Source of the DNA: Kalaharituber pfeilii
Taxonomy: Eukaryota; Ascomycota; Pezizomycetes; Pezizales; Pezizaceae
Reading direction: 5' to 3'
Length of the DNA: 64,000 nt
NCBI GenBank assembly: GCA_015179045.1
Contig: WHUZ01000065.1
Coordinates: forward strand, 186,001 to 250,000
Positions within the stretch are counted from its first letter, which is position 1; every line of letters begins with the position of its first letter. The notes beneath the pieces were generated by a model. It saw only the letters and a program-made list of their open reading frames with translations. It was not told the DNA's origin and searched no databases. Both the position numbers and the translations under genes were made by a program. Shown one piece after another: positions 20,801 through 31,399 of the stretch.

Positions 20801-23800
20801 CGTAGTACGCACCAAAGATAACAGGCTTGTCTCCCCAAGCCATACTAATCTCTGGACCGAGATTATCTACCATTGTGGGAAATCCTGCAGGAGGACCAAT
20901 ATGAGACGACATGTAAATTCTGGGGGTCATTGCAAAGAGATAGAGATCCAGAATATACCTTTCCAAAGCAAACTCATCACAAATGAGGCAAATTTCAGAA
21001 TCCCTTGATGTGAGCGATGATTCCGTGACAAGCTAAACAATGTCGGTTTGGCAAGTTCATATTTAGTGTTTGAATAACGATCGAAGAATAATGCCTTGAC
21101 ATTGGCAAAACGGAAAGCAGAGTCATTTGATATGCATTGGGCACTATCTCCAGCTGCGAAATATGCATTAGCTCAGCAATTGAGGCGGCACGACCTTGCT
21201 TCAGCTCACCAAAATGTATTCCGAGTGGATTTTCAACTAAGTCGAGGAAGAGTTCAATCTCGATGGGACGTTGATCTTGAACTTCTGTGCAATTCATTCA
21301 ATTCTTAGCAGAGTTGAAAAGCTTTCGCGGAAAGTTATACGTACCGTCGACGTAAATTTCATGAATTATATTCCTCAATCTTTTCTCCAAACCATAGCGT
21401 CTTACACCATGAAGTATGTTTATCATCTGATCCATGGCATCCTCATCACCACGTTGCTTCCGTCTACGCTCATATTGGGAATATAAGTTGAATATCATCT
21501 CCCTCATTACAGGTGTTGGGAAGGCGGGCGCAAGGGTAGGACTTCTTGTCAAGTACTCATCTTTGGAAAGTGGCTTTAGTCCATTCCGCATCGAGGCCGC
21601 GCCTTTGATAACGCCCATTATCTCCGAAAAGACAATGCCAGCCTCCAGGTGATGTTGCGATGCACTCTGGTACGAGAGGTGTGGCCAGTAGACTTTTTTG
21701 AAGAAATGGAAATCCACGAACTCTGAAACGTTCTTCTGCTCACGGATAGCGAATTTCTGCTTATCATTCTCTCTAAAACACATTTAGTCGAAGTCATCTT
21801 TATCTCGCCATAGCCCTCAGGGCGGCAAGCGAGTAATGATATTAAAAAAATAAAAAAAAAAAGGAGTCATCTTTAACTAGCTAAATGACTCACCTGATGG
21901 TGTTTTCGATGAGTCGCAAGAAGTGAGCAAATGTGCAGACTAGTGGAAATTGGTTCTGTTTTAACGTGAAAAGGCTTTCATTGGTTGCTTCTGATGCACC
22001 ATCCCAATTTTCTGCTGTGTTTTCTGCTGAGCGTGGCTTGTTTTGTGTATAATCAAGCAGCTGCGCGTTGACAAGTGCATTAAGTTCAACGTGCAACTTT
22101 TTCGCCAGCTGTTTGGATCGAGTTACCAAGATCTAAAGAATTGTTTTAATTAGTAAATATGGGATGGTGCACTGACGCTGACCCCAGCTACAAGCTTAGG
22201 GTTGCTCCGTTACTGAGCTACGCCAACATACCTGACGAAGGCAATCCTTATCCTCGGCAGCAACCATGTGGCTGGCCAGATATCGACTGAGTAATTTGTA
22301 TAGGAGGCATGTGGTTTTCCCGGTACCACTACGGCCTAGAATGAAAGCAGCAGTCTTAAAGTGCTTTACGATGTCCACTACCTTTGCGTTAAGATCAAAA
22401 GCAAACTCTGCATATTGATTTCCAGAAAGGATGTTGTCGAAGATACGGTCAGTGAGGGCGTGAAATCTGCCTGTAAGTACTGTTAGTAATAGAACAACTT
22501 AGGATTGTGTCAACACCAGGAGCGATTGCATACTAGAGATAAGCAGGTTCACGGTTGTCTGTGATTTGATCTCAGGCGGCTCGATCTCAGGCGGGTCGAT
22601 CTCCGGTTCTGCCGGTAGTGCTTCGTCATCCAAGTCAGGGAAGGTAGCTGCAACTTTCAGTCCCTTCGCTCTATCAAGTTGATTCACTTTGCATCTGTTA
22701 ACCCGAGCTTCGCTCCAGTGACGTTGAGTTTGAGCTACAATCTTAGCAGCATGCGTTACCTAGGTACCGACAATGGTGAATAAAGCAGAGTTAGCATTGA
22801 CCTAACCTGATAGTAATACTTCAATTCAGTGGTGAAGAGCATCTAACATCATCATCGGAACCCCCAATTCTCCAAACTGAAGAGAAATTGTTAGCTTTAT
22901 ATTTTAGCGACCACATAATTGAGTTACAGCTTACCTTTGACGACCTGAGAATGACTACAGACTCGCAAGTCGTACGCAGTGTCCACCTGCCACAGGATCC
23001 CCCCCTTAGTGCAATAACTGGCAACGAATAGACGTACTTTTAGATCTACAGACCCCAGCGTCAGAGGCTCTGCCACTGACCTTCGCACCCAATCCCCAGT
23101 GGATAGGTCTTTGAGCTTAGCCCAGACAAGGTGAAAGTTGCCTCATGCTGTCTATTAGCACATGATGTGATTGGAATATAAGGTCTTTGCTCTTACCTTG
23201 CGACTTCGATCTTTGCAAGTCCCTCAAAGCTTGAGCGGACAATACAATTTTCCAAGGGCCCAGACTCTGGCCAAATAGGACGTCCTCCAGGTCTAATCCG
23301 TATAGTTCCACTGCTGGAATTGCGTTGCATTGGGAAGCTGGATGTTCCACCCTCGCTAGAGTGGCTATATAGGCTGGATCGCGGAACCTCGCAAAACATC
23401 GCCGGCAAGGCATTGAATTGCAAAGTTGTGACAAGATAGAAGCAGTAATCTTGACCTCCGAGCTGATATCGTGCGAGATATCCGTGGTGCGGAGGCTTCC
23501 ATCCAGCTTGAGAACGGAGTCGTCCCCCTTCAAAGCCTTCCGCGCCAGCTGAACCTTCTCCCACTGCTGTAATGTCGCCTTTAAACCATGGTTGTTAGGA
23601 CATGCTGTACAAGAATTGGCAATAACCTCCGTCCAAAGTTCTAAAGTGTCTGTGTTTGGACGCTGAGAGCATATGAGTCGAATCCAAGGTGGCAAGATCT
23701 GGGAGCTTCGATCGGATGACACAATCTTTCCCAAAAGCGCCGGGCATTCGCGCAGTAGATCTGCAATCTGTCGTAGATGCTCAGAATGTGCAAACTGTAA

Positions 23801-24166
23801 AGTGCTTATGGTCAGTTCGAACAATGAATCTCTGTTCCATAATTTATTGAAGCTAGGTGATAGCAAATCGAAGAGCAGGTTTCCTGTAATGATAGCCCCA
23901 ATGCTCTTCTTCTTTTCATTGGCTTCGGAACTGCGTCCAAGATTTTGTGGCATACGATTAAGGAAGTGGATAAGGCGTTCTGCGTATGTATCAAAACGAT
24001 GAATGAACCTTTGGTGTTCAGTCCCACCTGCATCTGTTGTGAGGAGAGACAGTTGGGTAGGATGCAAACGTAAGGATTCATAGGCTCTCTGCCATGCTTG
24101 CGGGCTATTATCCACCTTGCCCAGAATGTACTGGACGAATTTGGTGGAGGTTACCGCTGTCTCCAT
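14261..24166 (-). CDS. TRANK1-like UvrD/Rep-type helicase with TPR region and micro-exon repeat tail
   Basis: Superfamily 1 helicase motifs occur in order on the minus strand: Walker A GRSGTGKTTC (about 22336-22310); DEVQDQ spliced across an intron (about 21354 to 21275); GDSAQCIS (about 21150); NHRSH (about 21025); ESKGMEYDDVFLYNFF (about 20585-20535); YVAITRPRHRLWILE (about 20325-20280). A TPR-like helical region follows (about 20090-19210), then unassigned C-terminal exons (18754-16507), the micro-exon array and a last exon ending at 14261. This motif set and a long helical tail match fungal proteins related to animal TRANK1. The start ATG at 24166 opens a 970-nt exon (donor at 23197); the next exon is about 23141-22935. 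There are many introns of about 50-85 nt. Nothing in the visible exons is clearly broken. Whether 14261-17650 belongs to the same transcript is inferred from an in-frame junction near 17655-17735 with a CTAAC branch point. Substrate unknown. Confidence 0.75.
14953..16426 (-). repeat. Array of 12 in-frame micro-exons encoding RYxKVKERR repeats
   Basis: Minus-strand micro-exons at 16364-16426, 16247-16300, 16106-16168, 15995-16048, 15853-15915, 15739-15795, 15597-15659, 15483-15539, 15341-15403, 15225-15281, 15095-15157 and 14953-15009. Lengths alternate 63 nt and 54/57 nt, all multiples of 3, and each starts inside the Arg codon of RY(Q/E)K. Pairs form DNA units of about 256 bp; the units starting near 15416 and 15672 encode identical peptides. 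Introns are 57-85 nt with CAG/TAG acceptors and weak donors (GTCAGG, GTTTGG, GTTCGG). Unspliced frames hit stops, so splicing is required. The product is a basic, helical 18-21-residue repeat. Confidence 0.75.
21803..21864 (+). mobile_element. Type II LINE-tail micro-insertion in a helicase intron (62 bp)
   Basis: A CTCGCCATAGCCCTCAGGGC hairpin with GGCAAGCGAGTAATGATATT and an A-rich tail. Flanked by the 11-bp repeat AGTCATCTTTA (21792-21802 and 21865-21875). The insertion is bracketed by the donor GTGAGT (about 21893) and an acceptor TTTTAG (about 21778) of the helicase gene, so it should be spliced out. Confidence 0.9.
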
Positions 24167-24534
24167 AGCATAAACTTTGGCGGTTTGTCAGGAAATCAGG
24201 TTCGTATTTTATTCAGCTTTGGAAGGAAGACGGTGGTACGAGACTGATCATGAGAACTTGCGTTGTGAGAAATTGTTGCTCGGTAGGAGGCTTCGTCTCT
24301 TTACATATTGATACAGTAATCAAATTGGATGCTGAATGGTACCACTATTCGCGGTTTGCAAGGAATGGAATATGCGTCACGTGATCGTCAGGCCCGCAGC
24401 AAGTCAATGTATGCATTGCTAACGGCAGAAATGCCACATTTCTGCACGTCGTATCATGGATATGGGAGTAATTGATATTCTCACATGTGGGACACATCTG
24501 AACCTTGCACAAGTTCAGCTTATTTTAACTAGCG

Positions 24535-24570
24535 GCATGCGAGTATTGATATTAAAAAAAATAAAAAAAA
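24535..24570 (+). mobile_element. Ultra-short type II LINE-tail insertion (36 bp)
   Basis: Only the last 19 template nucleotides of the type II end (GCATGCGAGTATTGATATT) plus an A-rich tail, between perfect 9-bp repeats TAACTAGCG (24526-24534 and 24571-24579). This is the shortest such copy in the window. Confidence 0.85.
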
Positions 24571-24834
24571 TAACTAGCGTTAGTGTTCGTTTACATCATT
24601 GCGTAAGTGTCATTACAAGTGGGTGGCATCATTACATGTCATGTTGTGAGGCGTCCCAGACCAATGTATCAATGGAGTATGCAACACAAAATCCGCACCT
24701 AGCATGTCGCGACTATACCAGAGTTATCGTTTCAACAATGCAACTAATTTTCTATCAATCCAAGTTACAGATCGCCTTACTGTAAATCTCTCTATTTTGC
24801 GCGGTTGCTTCATTAATCGAGACGAGATCATTCC

Positions 24835-24889
24835 TTTTTTTTTCTTTTTTTCACATAACCCCGCTTGCAGCTGTTCGCCATGGCAGGGC
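24835..24889 (-). mobile_element. Type I LINE-tail micro-insertion (55 bp)
   Basis: A T-rich tail, then the reversed type I hairpin (CACATAACCCCGCTTGCAGC...CCATGGCAGGGC). Flanked by the 10-bp repeat AGATCATTCC (24825-24834 and 24890-24899). Confidence 0.9.
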
Positions 24890-25379
24890 AGATCATTCCA
24901 ACTTGTATTGTGCATAGTAATGGAAGTGATCTGTATGGTCAATTGGAGTTTTGTGTATTGCAGGTAATCTCACCTACAAGTTCAGTACCGGGGCACATTC
25001 ACCTGTACTCGAGTACAATGCCTTTATTGTACCCCCCCTTTTTTTTTGTTTTATCAGTGATCTCGTGCCGCATTGTACCCCATTGTATTTTCGCGACCCC
25101 TCATGCTTTGTCTTTTGGTCGGAGCGGAGAGTAAAAAGTATCGTGCCCCATTAGAACATACATACGTACCTACCGCATGGAGTAGAGTATGAAATTATAC
25201 TAGCCCTAGAATAGGGACCAGAAGTAGGGGCACTGTACTCGCGGGTCCAATACTTTTTTGGACCAGCGACTATACTCTCAGAAGGATAAGTCATCAATGA
25301 AGTCTTCTTAACTAGACGATCGGCATCAGAAAATGTTAACTATTACAAATGGGATGGGTTTCATTTTTTCCCAGATAGC

Positions 25380-25960
25380 TGTGGCCGATCAGCCTGGGTT
25401 TAGAGACAGTTTGAAAAGAGCCGAAGTGAAAATTTGATTCTTGCCGGGGCTGGTGCAGTCTACAGAAACATGTGGCAGATGGAAAGGCTCTGCCGCGGTT
25501 GTGGGAGAGGATGGAGAGGGACGATTTGCAACAGCAGGACACCATTTCACACCTGCAAATAATCTGACCTTGAGAACATTAGCGCCAGTGTTGTATGGAT
25601 GAAATTGGCGCTGACCAAGCGCATGTGAACCATGCTACAAGGGTCACATTGATCTGCCGATACCCCCTTCAGAGGATCATGGCAACCAGATTGGTCGGAA
25701 TCTGACGCAGTCTTATCGATTAGATTCGTTCTGCCTCAGATTCAACTGCAGCAAGAATTTAGACTGACTCTCCCAGCAATCCAAAAGGAACCCAGCATGT
25801 GATTCAAGATTTCATGTTTGTTGTGCTTCAATTTCGTCTCCTTCCAATTTCCGCATTTCCCCATTTCTTCTTTCCTCCGTTTCTTCCACCTTTTTCATTA
25901 TTCAAGTTGTGCTCGTTTAAGTTTTATTGCGGAAGATCTATCATCGGCATTTGATAAGCA
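25380..25960 (+). pseudogene. Clr5-family fragment B (C-terminal part and 3' flank)
   Basis: Aligns with the end of copies D and E: the 'CCGGGGCTGGTGCA' stretch at about 25444, then the Cys/His region (about 25580-25660, with GCCAGTGTTGTATGGATGAAATTGG and AAGGGTCACAT), then the shared 3' flank. Frame is broken throughout and the N-terminal Clr5 exons are absent. Confidence 0.6.
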
Positions 25961-25999
25961 AGGAGAGAGGGGCTACTCGTGAAAGTAACATTGTTTCCA

Positions 26000-27900
26000 T
26001 TATTATTTCAGTTCGGCGTGGGTCAATATATGTATTCCTTGAATTAACATCGTTATACGAGCATGTTCGAGTGTTCAAATTCGATTAGCGGTATTCAGAT
26101 TAGACCGTCTCCATAGAAAATAAAATCCGGCAGAGAAACCAGTTTATCCGGTCTGTGCTCTGAGTACCCTCGTGTGAAAGTGGGATTTTTGGGTATGCAC
26201 ACCAACCCTTGAATACTGCATCTGGACCTGCAATATGCACCATATATGCAACACCATATGCAGCTGTCCCCAAAATCCGACTGGATTTATTTCACAAAAA
26301 TCACAAAAATAAACTGGTTTAACCAGTTTATACCTTGGAAAAAACCAGTTAAAAATTTATTTGGAGATGGCTGGATTTCCAGACTTGATAAAATTTTTAA
26401 ATCCGGAAAATCCAACCAGATTTTCCTAATCTGAATACCACTATTGTTACATACAGCCTCTTGATTTTTACAGAAATTACTCAGATTACTATGCACAGGA
26501 GTAACCTTGCCCCAGTGTTTTTTTTCCGTGGTGCAAAAGTGTAGTGGTCGAAAGTGATTTTGTCACCGGGACGAGGCTAGGGCAAGAGCACTGTATTGAG
26601 ATCTTATCACGAGTGTCCTGGATTAGGAGAAAGGATTGAGATGTTCATGTTTGTTTACGTTGTGCTTACTTTTTTATTCTAGGGAACGGACTAGTTAAAC
26701 ACCCCACCTCTCCATGCCACCCCACTTCCGGGAAATGTAGTCTCACACACATCAGTCCCATGACATCCACTTTCCATATTGTAACGCATCCAATCCTGCG
26801 GGGTTATACATCCTGTCGGTACCTCAAACAGAAACTATAGTCCCATGATACTACTTCTCTCCAACACAACCAAATCCACAAAACCTAAATCAATAAAACC
26901 CATAAAGTTCAACCTTCTAAGCACATATACATCCCCCCTCCTGCTACCGCCATCATCACCGCACCAAAAGAATGGATATGGGTCATGGGCATTGACCTTG
27001 GAAAATTCGACTCAATTGTCCATTCACTGAATTCAGCACGACACTCGTTCCCTCTTCACCGCCCCGCCTACCATCACCATCCAATTGTAATCAAGTTGTG
27101 ACGGAATATAAAAAGTTCAGGGCAGCGACCAGCACTGCCAATGATACTAGCGGATTGCTTACATATAGTAGAAATCCGCATATGGATGCCTGCAGAATAC
27201 GGAAGTCTTACTATTCCTCCTTCTTTCCTTATTTTTTTTAGTTCGCTTATCCTTTCATTGCAAACCATCTGTTGAAACTGACATCCTTGCTATATCCTGC
27301 GTGGGGATCGGTCGGCAACGGAACCTACATAATCTTACCAGCATTGTTGCAGTCTTTTTACAATCACGTGTGCGGCATCCAACTGAGCTGCGGGTGATGG
27401 GCATCGCTACATACATAAGTTCGGAGAATATGTGTCCAAAGGATGTAGCTAACGCTACTGTAGATCCCAAATAGCAACAAGCAACAATACGTATTAGACT
27501 TTTCTTGGCACCCCAAAAAGGATTCGTTGTTCGGTAAGAAATCATCCGTAGCTTGGGTGGCAACAGACACAAGTCAGCTGCGCCCATTCTGGGGTAAGAG
27601 CTCTGTCGGCGTGACTTCACAATGAAAGCTACGCCTATGTTGCAGTTCACGATGTACTAGTACGAAATTGACGAGCTCAGCATGCCAGCCACGTGAGAAA
27701 AGCATGACTATTCCATTAAAAGAGCGAAAAGTAAATGCTTCTGAATTTCCAATTTTACCTGAATTTACGCTGAAAGTTCATGTCACTACATCATAACGTG
27801 GTTATCACAAGATAGTTACTAGTAGCTTACTGCCAGCTACACATTCTCATACTCAATTTGCAACTTTTGAGCAGTGCTTTTTGAGTAGTTCTTTCCGCAT
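26000..27900. other. Gene-free stretch, partly duplicated flank of the Clr5 family
   Basis: Segments near 26040-26110, 26450-26660 and 26840-26960 resemble the sequence downstream of copy D (41090-41760). Segments near 27100-27330 resemble the sequence upstream of copy D (37900-38220). This looks like segmental duplication rather than genes. Confidence 0.45.
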
Positions 27901-27999
27901 GAGCAAGTATTGATGTTACCATACCATCCAAATTTGTCAGAAATAGTGGTGAAAGTGTATTGTAGAGCGAGTACCGAGAGTATGGCAGAATGGAAAATC

Positions 28000-29577
28000 A
28001 CAGGGGACGGAGGATCCGGGTCATGCAGTGTGGGGGCAGTATTTGAAACAAAAGCATGCATTGTCCCCACTCAAAAGGACTATCGTAAAGAATTACTTTC
28101 AATCTGAAGACAACACCTACATCAGCTATATTCTTGTTATGAGGCAATGCCGCTGGTTGACGGCTATGCATGATAGAGCAGAGCAGTATCGAGAGAATTC
28201 ATCACAAGTGTGTCACGAGCGGCATGCGCTTATACTGTCAACACTTTTAAAACAGCGTGGGATACTAACATACTGACTTATCAGTTTCCTCGACTGATAG
28301 GTGTATCTCTAGTACTGCTCAGTTTTATACCAATTCTGATCAACCGCTAAGGGTGATGGACACATTTCTCGAAATTATTAAAATGTCAATGTAAGTTGTC
28401 CATGACCATGATATTAGTGCCGCGAGGTTTGGTGCTCACTATCCTTAAAAGCATACACTGATTTGTGAAATGAATAGGCATTACTACGCCCTTACACTTG
28501 CGCCAGATATGAGAGGATGAACTCTGGACCCGTATCCAAACATATATACAATGCTTCGATTCTCCTGCACTAAAAAAAACCTGCAAAGCTGTTATATACC
28601 ATAGAACAAGTCAGAGTTATGATTCAGCGCCACTTTCCTTGTGCCACTCGAGATGATTTCACCCCATCCAAGAAAAGTATCGTTTCATTTCTCTCTGATG
28701 TGCGGAATGCAGAGTTCCCCGGTCCTGTTAGCATATTCTTTCACATTTCCTTCTTGGAGTGGATAAGCCAGTTGACAGACGACATCAATCATGGTGAAGC
28801 TCAGTCCGAACTTAACACCTGGTTAGTTACTGAGAGACCTTTCACACTGGCAGATGAACTTTTGAGAAATAAACGAACATCATCGGGTAATGTTCATTGT
28901 TAAGGTGGGCAAACCTGAGTCGTTTATATGCAGCATGGCCTGGACCAGAAATCATCTCATAGGATTGGTGAAAGGAAAGTGGATACTGTCGTTCTTGCCA
29001 GTGCTGGTGCAATCTGAGGAAGCGCCAGATATTGAGGGAATTATTCGGGATCGGGACATTGAACGAATGCGTGCTCGGGAGCTTTTACATTAGTGGGGTG
29101 GCAATATCACACCCACAAAAAACCCCACTTTCAGAGTATTGGTGCCAGTGCGTCATGGACGAAATTACCCCTGGTGAACTCTGCAGTCGCAAATTTGGTC
29201 CATGCTGCAAGGGTCACATGGATCCGCCGGTAGCTACTACGATGTCGGAGACTGATTCAGACTTATCCGACTCAGAAAGAACTGAACTGAGCCCAGGGGG
29301 AAATCCGGCTCTCCAACCATTATTGACCGTCCACGAGAATCAAACGAATAACCAGGAAGGGCCACTGACTCCCAGCGCCCAAGAGACATCAAGTTCATCT
29401 AGCCAGCAAGGAAAATTCTGCTTCTACAGCTGCCCTTTCCTAGAGTGTGCAACATCTTCCCCGAAGCGTTCTGACAATCTCAGAGAACATGTACGCCGGT
29501 TGCATGGATTTCAAATCCCAACGCGGTCCACAGTTTGGGAGTGGCTGGCAGAATGCAGTGGCCAGTTTAGGAACTGA
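28000..29577 (+). pseudogene. Clr5-family copy C, 5'-truncated, C-terminus with an extra C2H2-like finger
   Basis: Similarity to copy D starts near 28045 and includes the MHDRAEQYRENS segment (about 28168). The FPGP segment is at about 28710 and the Cys/His cluster (HWCQC/YWCQC...KFGPCCKGHMD) at about 29140-29225. The N-terminal Clr5 exons are missing and frames break several times between 28050 and 29030. The last frame (to 29577) continues beyond the other copies and encodes YSCPFLECATSSPKRSDNLR then EHVRRLHG, a classic C2H2 spacing. Either this is a longer ancestral ending lost elsewhere, or a fusion. Confidence 0.65.
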
Positions 29578-29791
29578 ACAGCATGAATAGTGCCAGTTTG
29601 GCTGCTCACCCAGTTTTCTTTTATCCAATGCTCACAGAGTATACAATCAACTGTCAGCCGCAAAGACCCATAGGATTGCAACATCATCCTTACGCATTCT
29701 TGTTTATCCCTCTCAACCATTCTGTGGAAGACACTTTTCACCCTGTTGCTGGTATTTAGACCCAACAAATAGTCATTTATCTGTCCTATTT

Positions 29792-31213
29792 CACGCGGCC
29801 CTCACGCGACAACCACTTCGACAGGACGAGCACTCGGAAGCCACTCCGCAACCACAGCGTCCCCCACAGCGAAACCTACATAGATCGAAAGCTCTCAGTG
29901 CGCTGAGTCTTTAGATCTAATTTTAATTCCAAAAAACCCAACTCCTCAAGTTTCCTCCTTGGGGGTTAAGTTTTGAGGAGATTTCAGCCCCCTGCTCCGT
30001 TGACAAGCACACTACTACCCCTGACTTCTTGGCACTTCCACCATGGATCGAACCAATCGATTCGCGGCATTGGGCAGCCCGGCACCGAAAAACACATCTT
30101 CAGGTGCCAAGACAACACTTGCCAGAAGTACTCGTCTCGAGGCCCCACTGCTCCAGTCAATCATTGAAAAACTTGGTGGAGTTAATATGACTTGTATGCT
30201 TGAGGCAGTGGGAGATATCATTATTCATATCCAGAAATGTATAGAAGACCTTATGAAAAGACCAAACTTCGAGCCGACAGACTTGTTCCTAGGCTATCTC
30301 GGACACGTACACCAGCGCATAGATTTACTCGCAGCAGCAGCGAAAGGGGAACGTTGCAAGAACTATGCTGCCACACAGCGGCAAAAGGAAGGGGAAACAC
30401 AGACCGAGCCAGAGACAATACCTCCGCTGTCATATGCAGCAATCGTCTCTCAAAGCATTCCACCAAATACACCCCTAGCACAAAAAACCAACCCACCTCC
30501 AGCAGCACCACCGAAAAACCGAACAAGGTCCACCGCTTCTCAATCCAAAAACGCAGCAAGGGGGTCCAGTACCAACCCCCCCAAGCAGAACAAGAAGCCT
30601 CCAACATCATCTCTGAAAGCAAGAACATCCCAGAAAGAAAGGCTCCCGCAATCTGGCCGGGCAGTTGTGGTGCATGGCATAGCGGTGACGAAGAAACTTG
30701 GGAAAGTAAGAGAGTGGATGGAAAAGGCGAACCCATGGATGGGGAAGATTGTTGCGGCAAGATGGTTGGTGAGAAAAGAAAGGAGGGAGGGAAAGAAGAC
30801 TAGCTCGATTGTTATCTACCTGGAGGGGGAGGTAGAATCAGATAGTCAAACACCAGCGAAGGTACGGTTATCAGGCAAATGGTACCACTCGTGCTTGTAT
30901 GACTGGGACAGAATAACAAAGGTGGACAGAAAGGGGAAAGGGAGGGATGTGGAGGAGATGGATATGACTGCTTGATTCTCTGGGGGGATATTTGAGTATT
31001 CGTGCTTAATTGTTCTCTTGGGGGATTGGGCTTTCGCTTTGTGTTCCTCCACATCACCGAAGTCATAGTATCGTTGTGTGTTTTTACAGGGGACGATTTT
31101 GTATGTAGTTGCACAGGTGCCTGTCTCCGGGCCAGAAGGACTTCGGTCCAGGGACCCTGCCATGGCGAACAGCTGCAAGCGGGGTTACGTGAAATAAAAA
31201 AAAAAAAAAAAAA
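29792..31213 (+). mobile_element. ORF1-only (HAL1-like) non-LTR retroelement, 1422 bp
   Basis: Bounded by the 13-bp direct repeat ATCTGTCCTATTT (29779-29791 and 31214-31226). It contains a 5' leader with an ACGCGGCCCTCACGCG start, a single ORF (30043-30975), then a 3'UTR and the type I hairpin plus poly(A) (about 31145-31213). No RT, endonuclease or RNase H is present between the ORF1 stop and the tail. Fragments of the same unit lie at 1-370 and 51279-51655, so this deletion derivative has itself multiplied. Confidence 0.9.
30043..30975 (+). CDS. LINE ORF1-like (gag-like) protein of the HAL1-like element
   Basis: 310 residues starting MDRTNRFAALGSP, a start typical of fungal LINE ORF1 products. 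Residues about 40-110 are helical. Residues about 130-205 form a Pro/Lys/Thr/Ser-rich basic linker. Residues about 205-300 form a compact domain (VVVHGIAVTKKLGKVREWME, then KIVAARWLVRK and SIVIYLEGE), probably the RNA-binding/RRM-like part. The same domain is recognisable, reversed, at 10500-10700. It presumably binds the element RNA. No zinc knuckle was seen. The frame is intact. Confidence 0.8.
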   Translation: MDRTNRFAALGSPAPKNTSSGAKTTLARSTRLEAPLLQSIIEKLGGVNMTCMLEAVGDIIIHIQKCIEDLMKRPNFEPTDLFLGYLGHVHQRIDLLAAAAKGERCKNYAATQRQKEGETQTEPETIPPLSYAAIVSQSIPPNTPLAQKTNPPPAAPPKNRTRSTASQSKNAARGSSTNPPKQNKKPPTSSLKARTSQKERLPQSGRAVVVHGIAVTKKLGKVREWMEKANPWMGKIVAARWLVRKERREGKKTSSIVIYLEGEVESDSQTPAKVRLSGKWYHSCLYDWDRITKVDRKGKGRDVEEMDMTA

Positions 31214-31399
31214 ATCTGTCCTATTTGTTCTTTCCCTCCCAAACTGCACGAGGTTTGTAGCCCAGGAAATGATTGGGTACCATGGGCCTGACCTCGGTTG
31301 ACCGCTCGTGCCAGTTTTTCTATATAAGGAGAGTTTACACAAGCCTCATCTGGAGTGACCGAGCTGGAACCTATCATGCTATTCAAAACTTCCTCCTTG

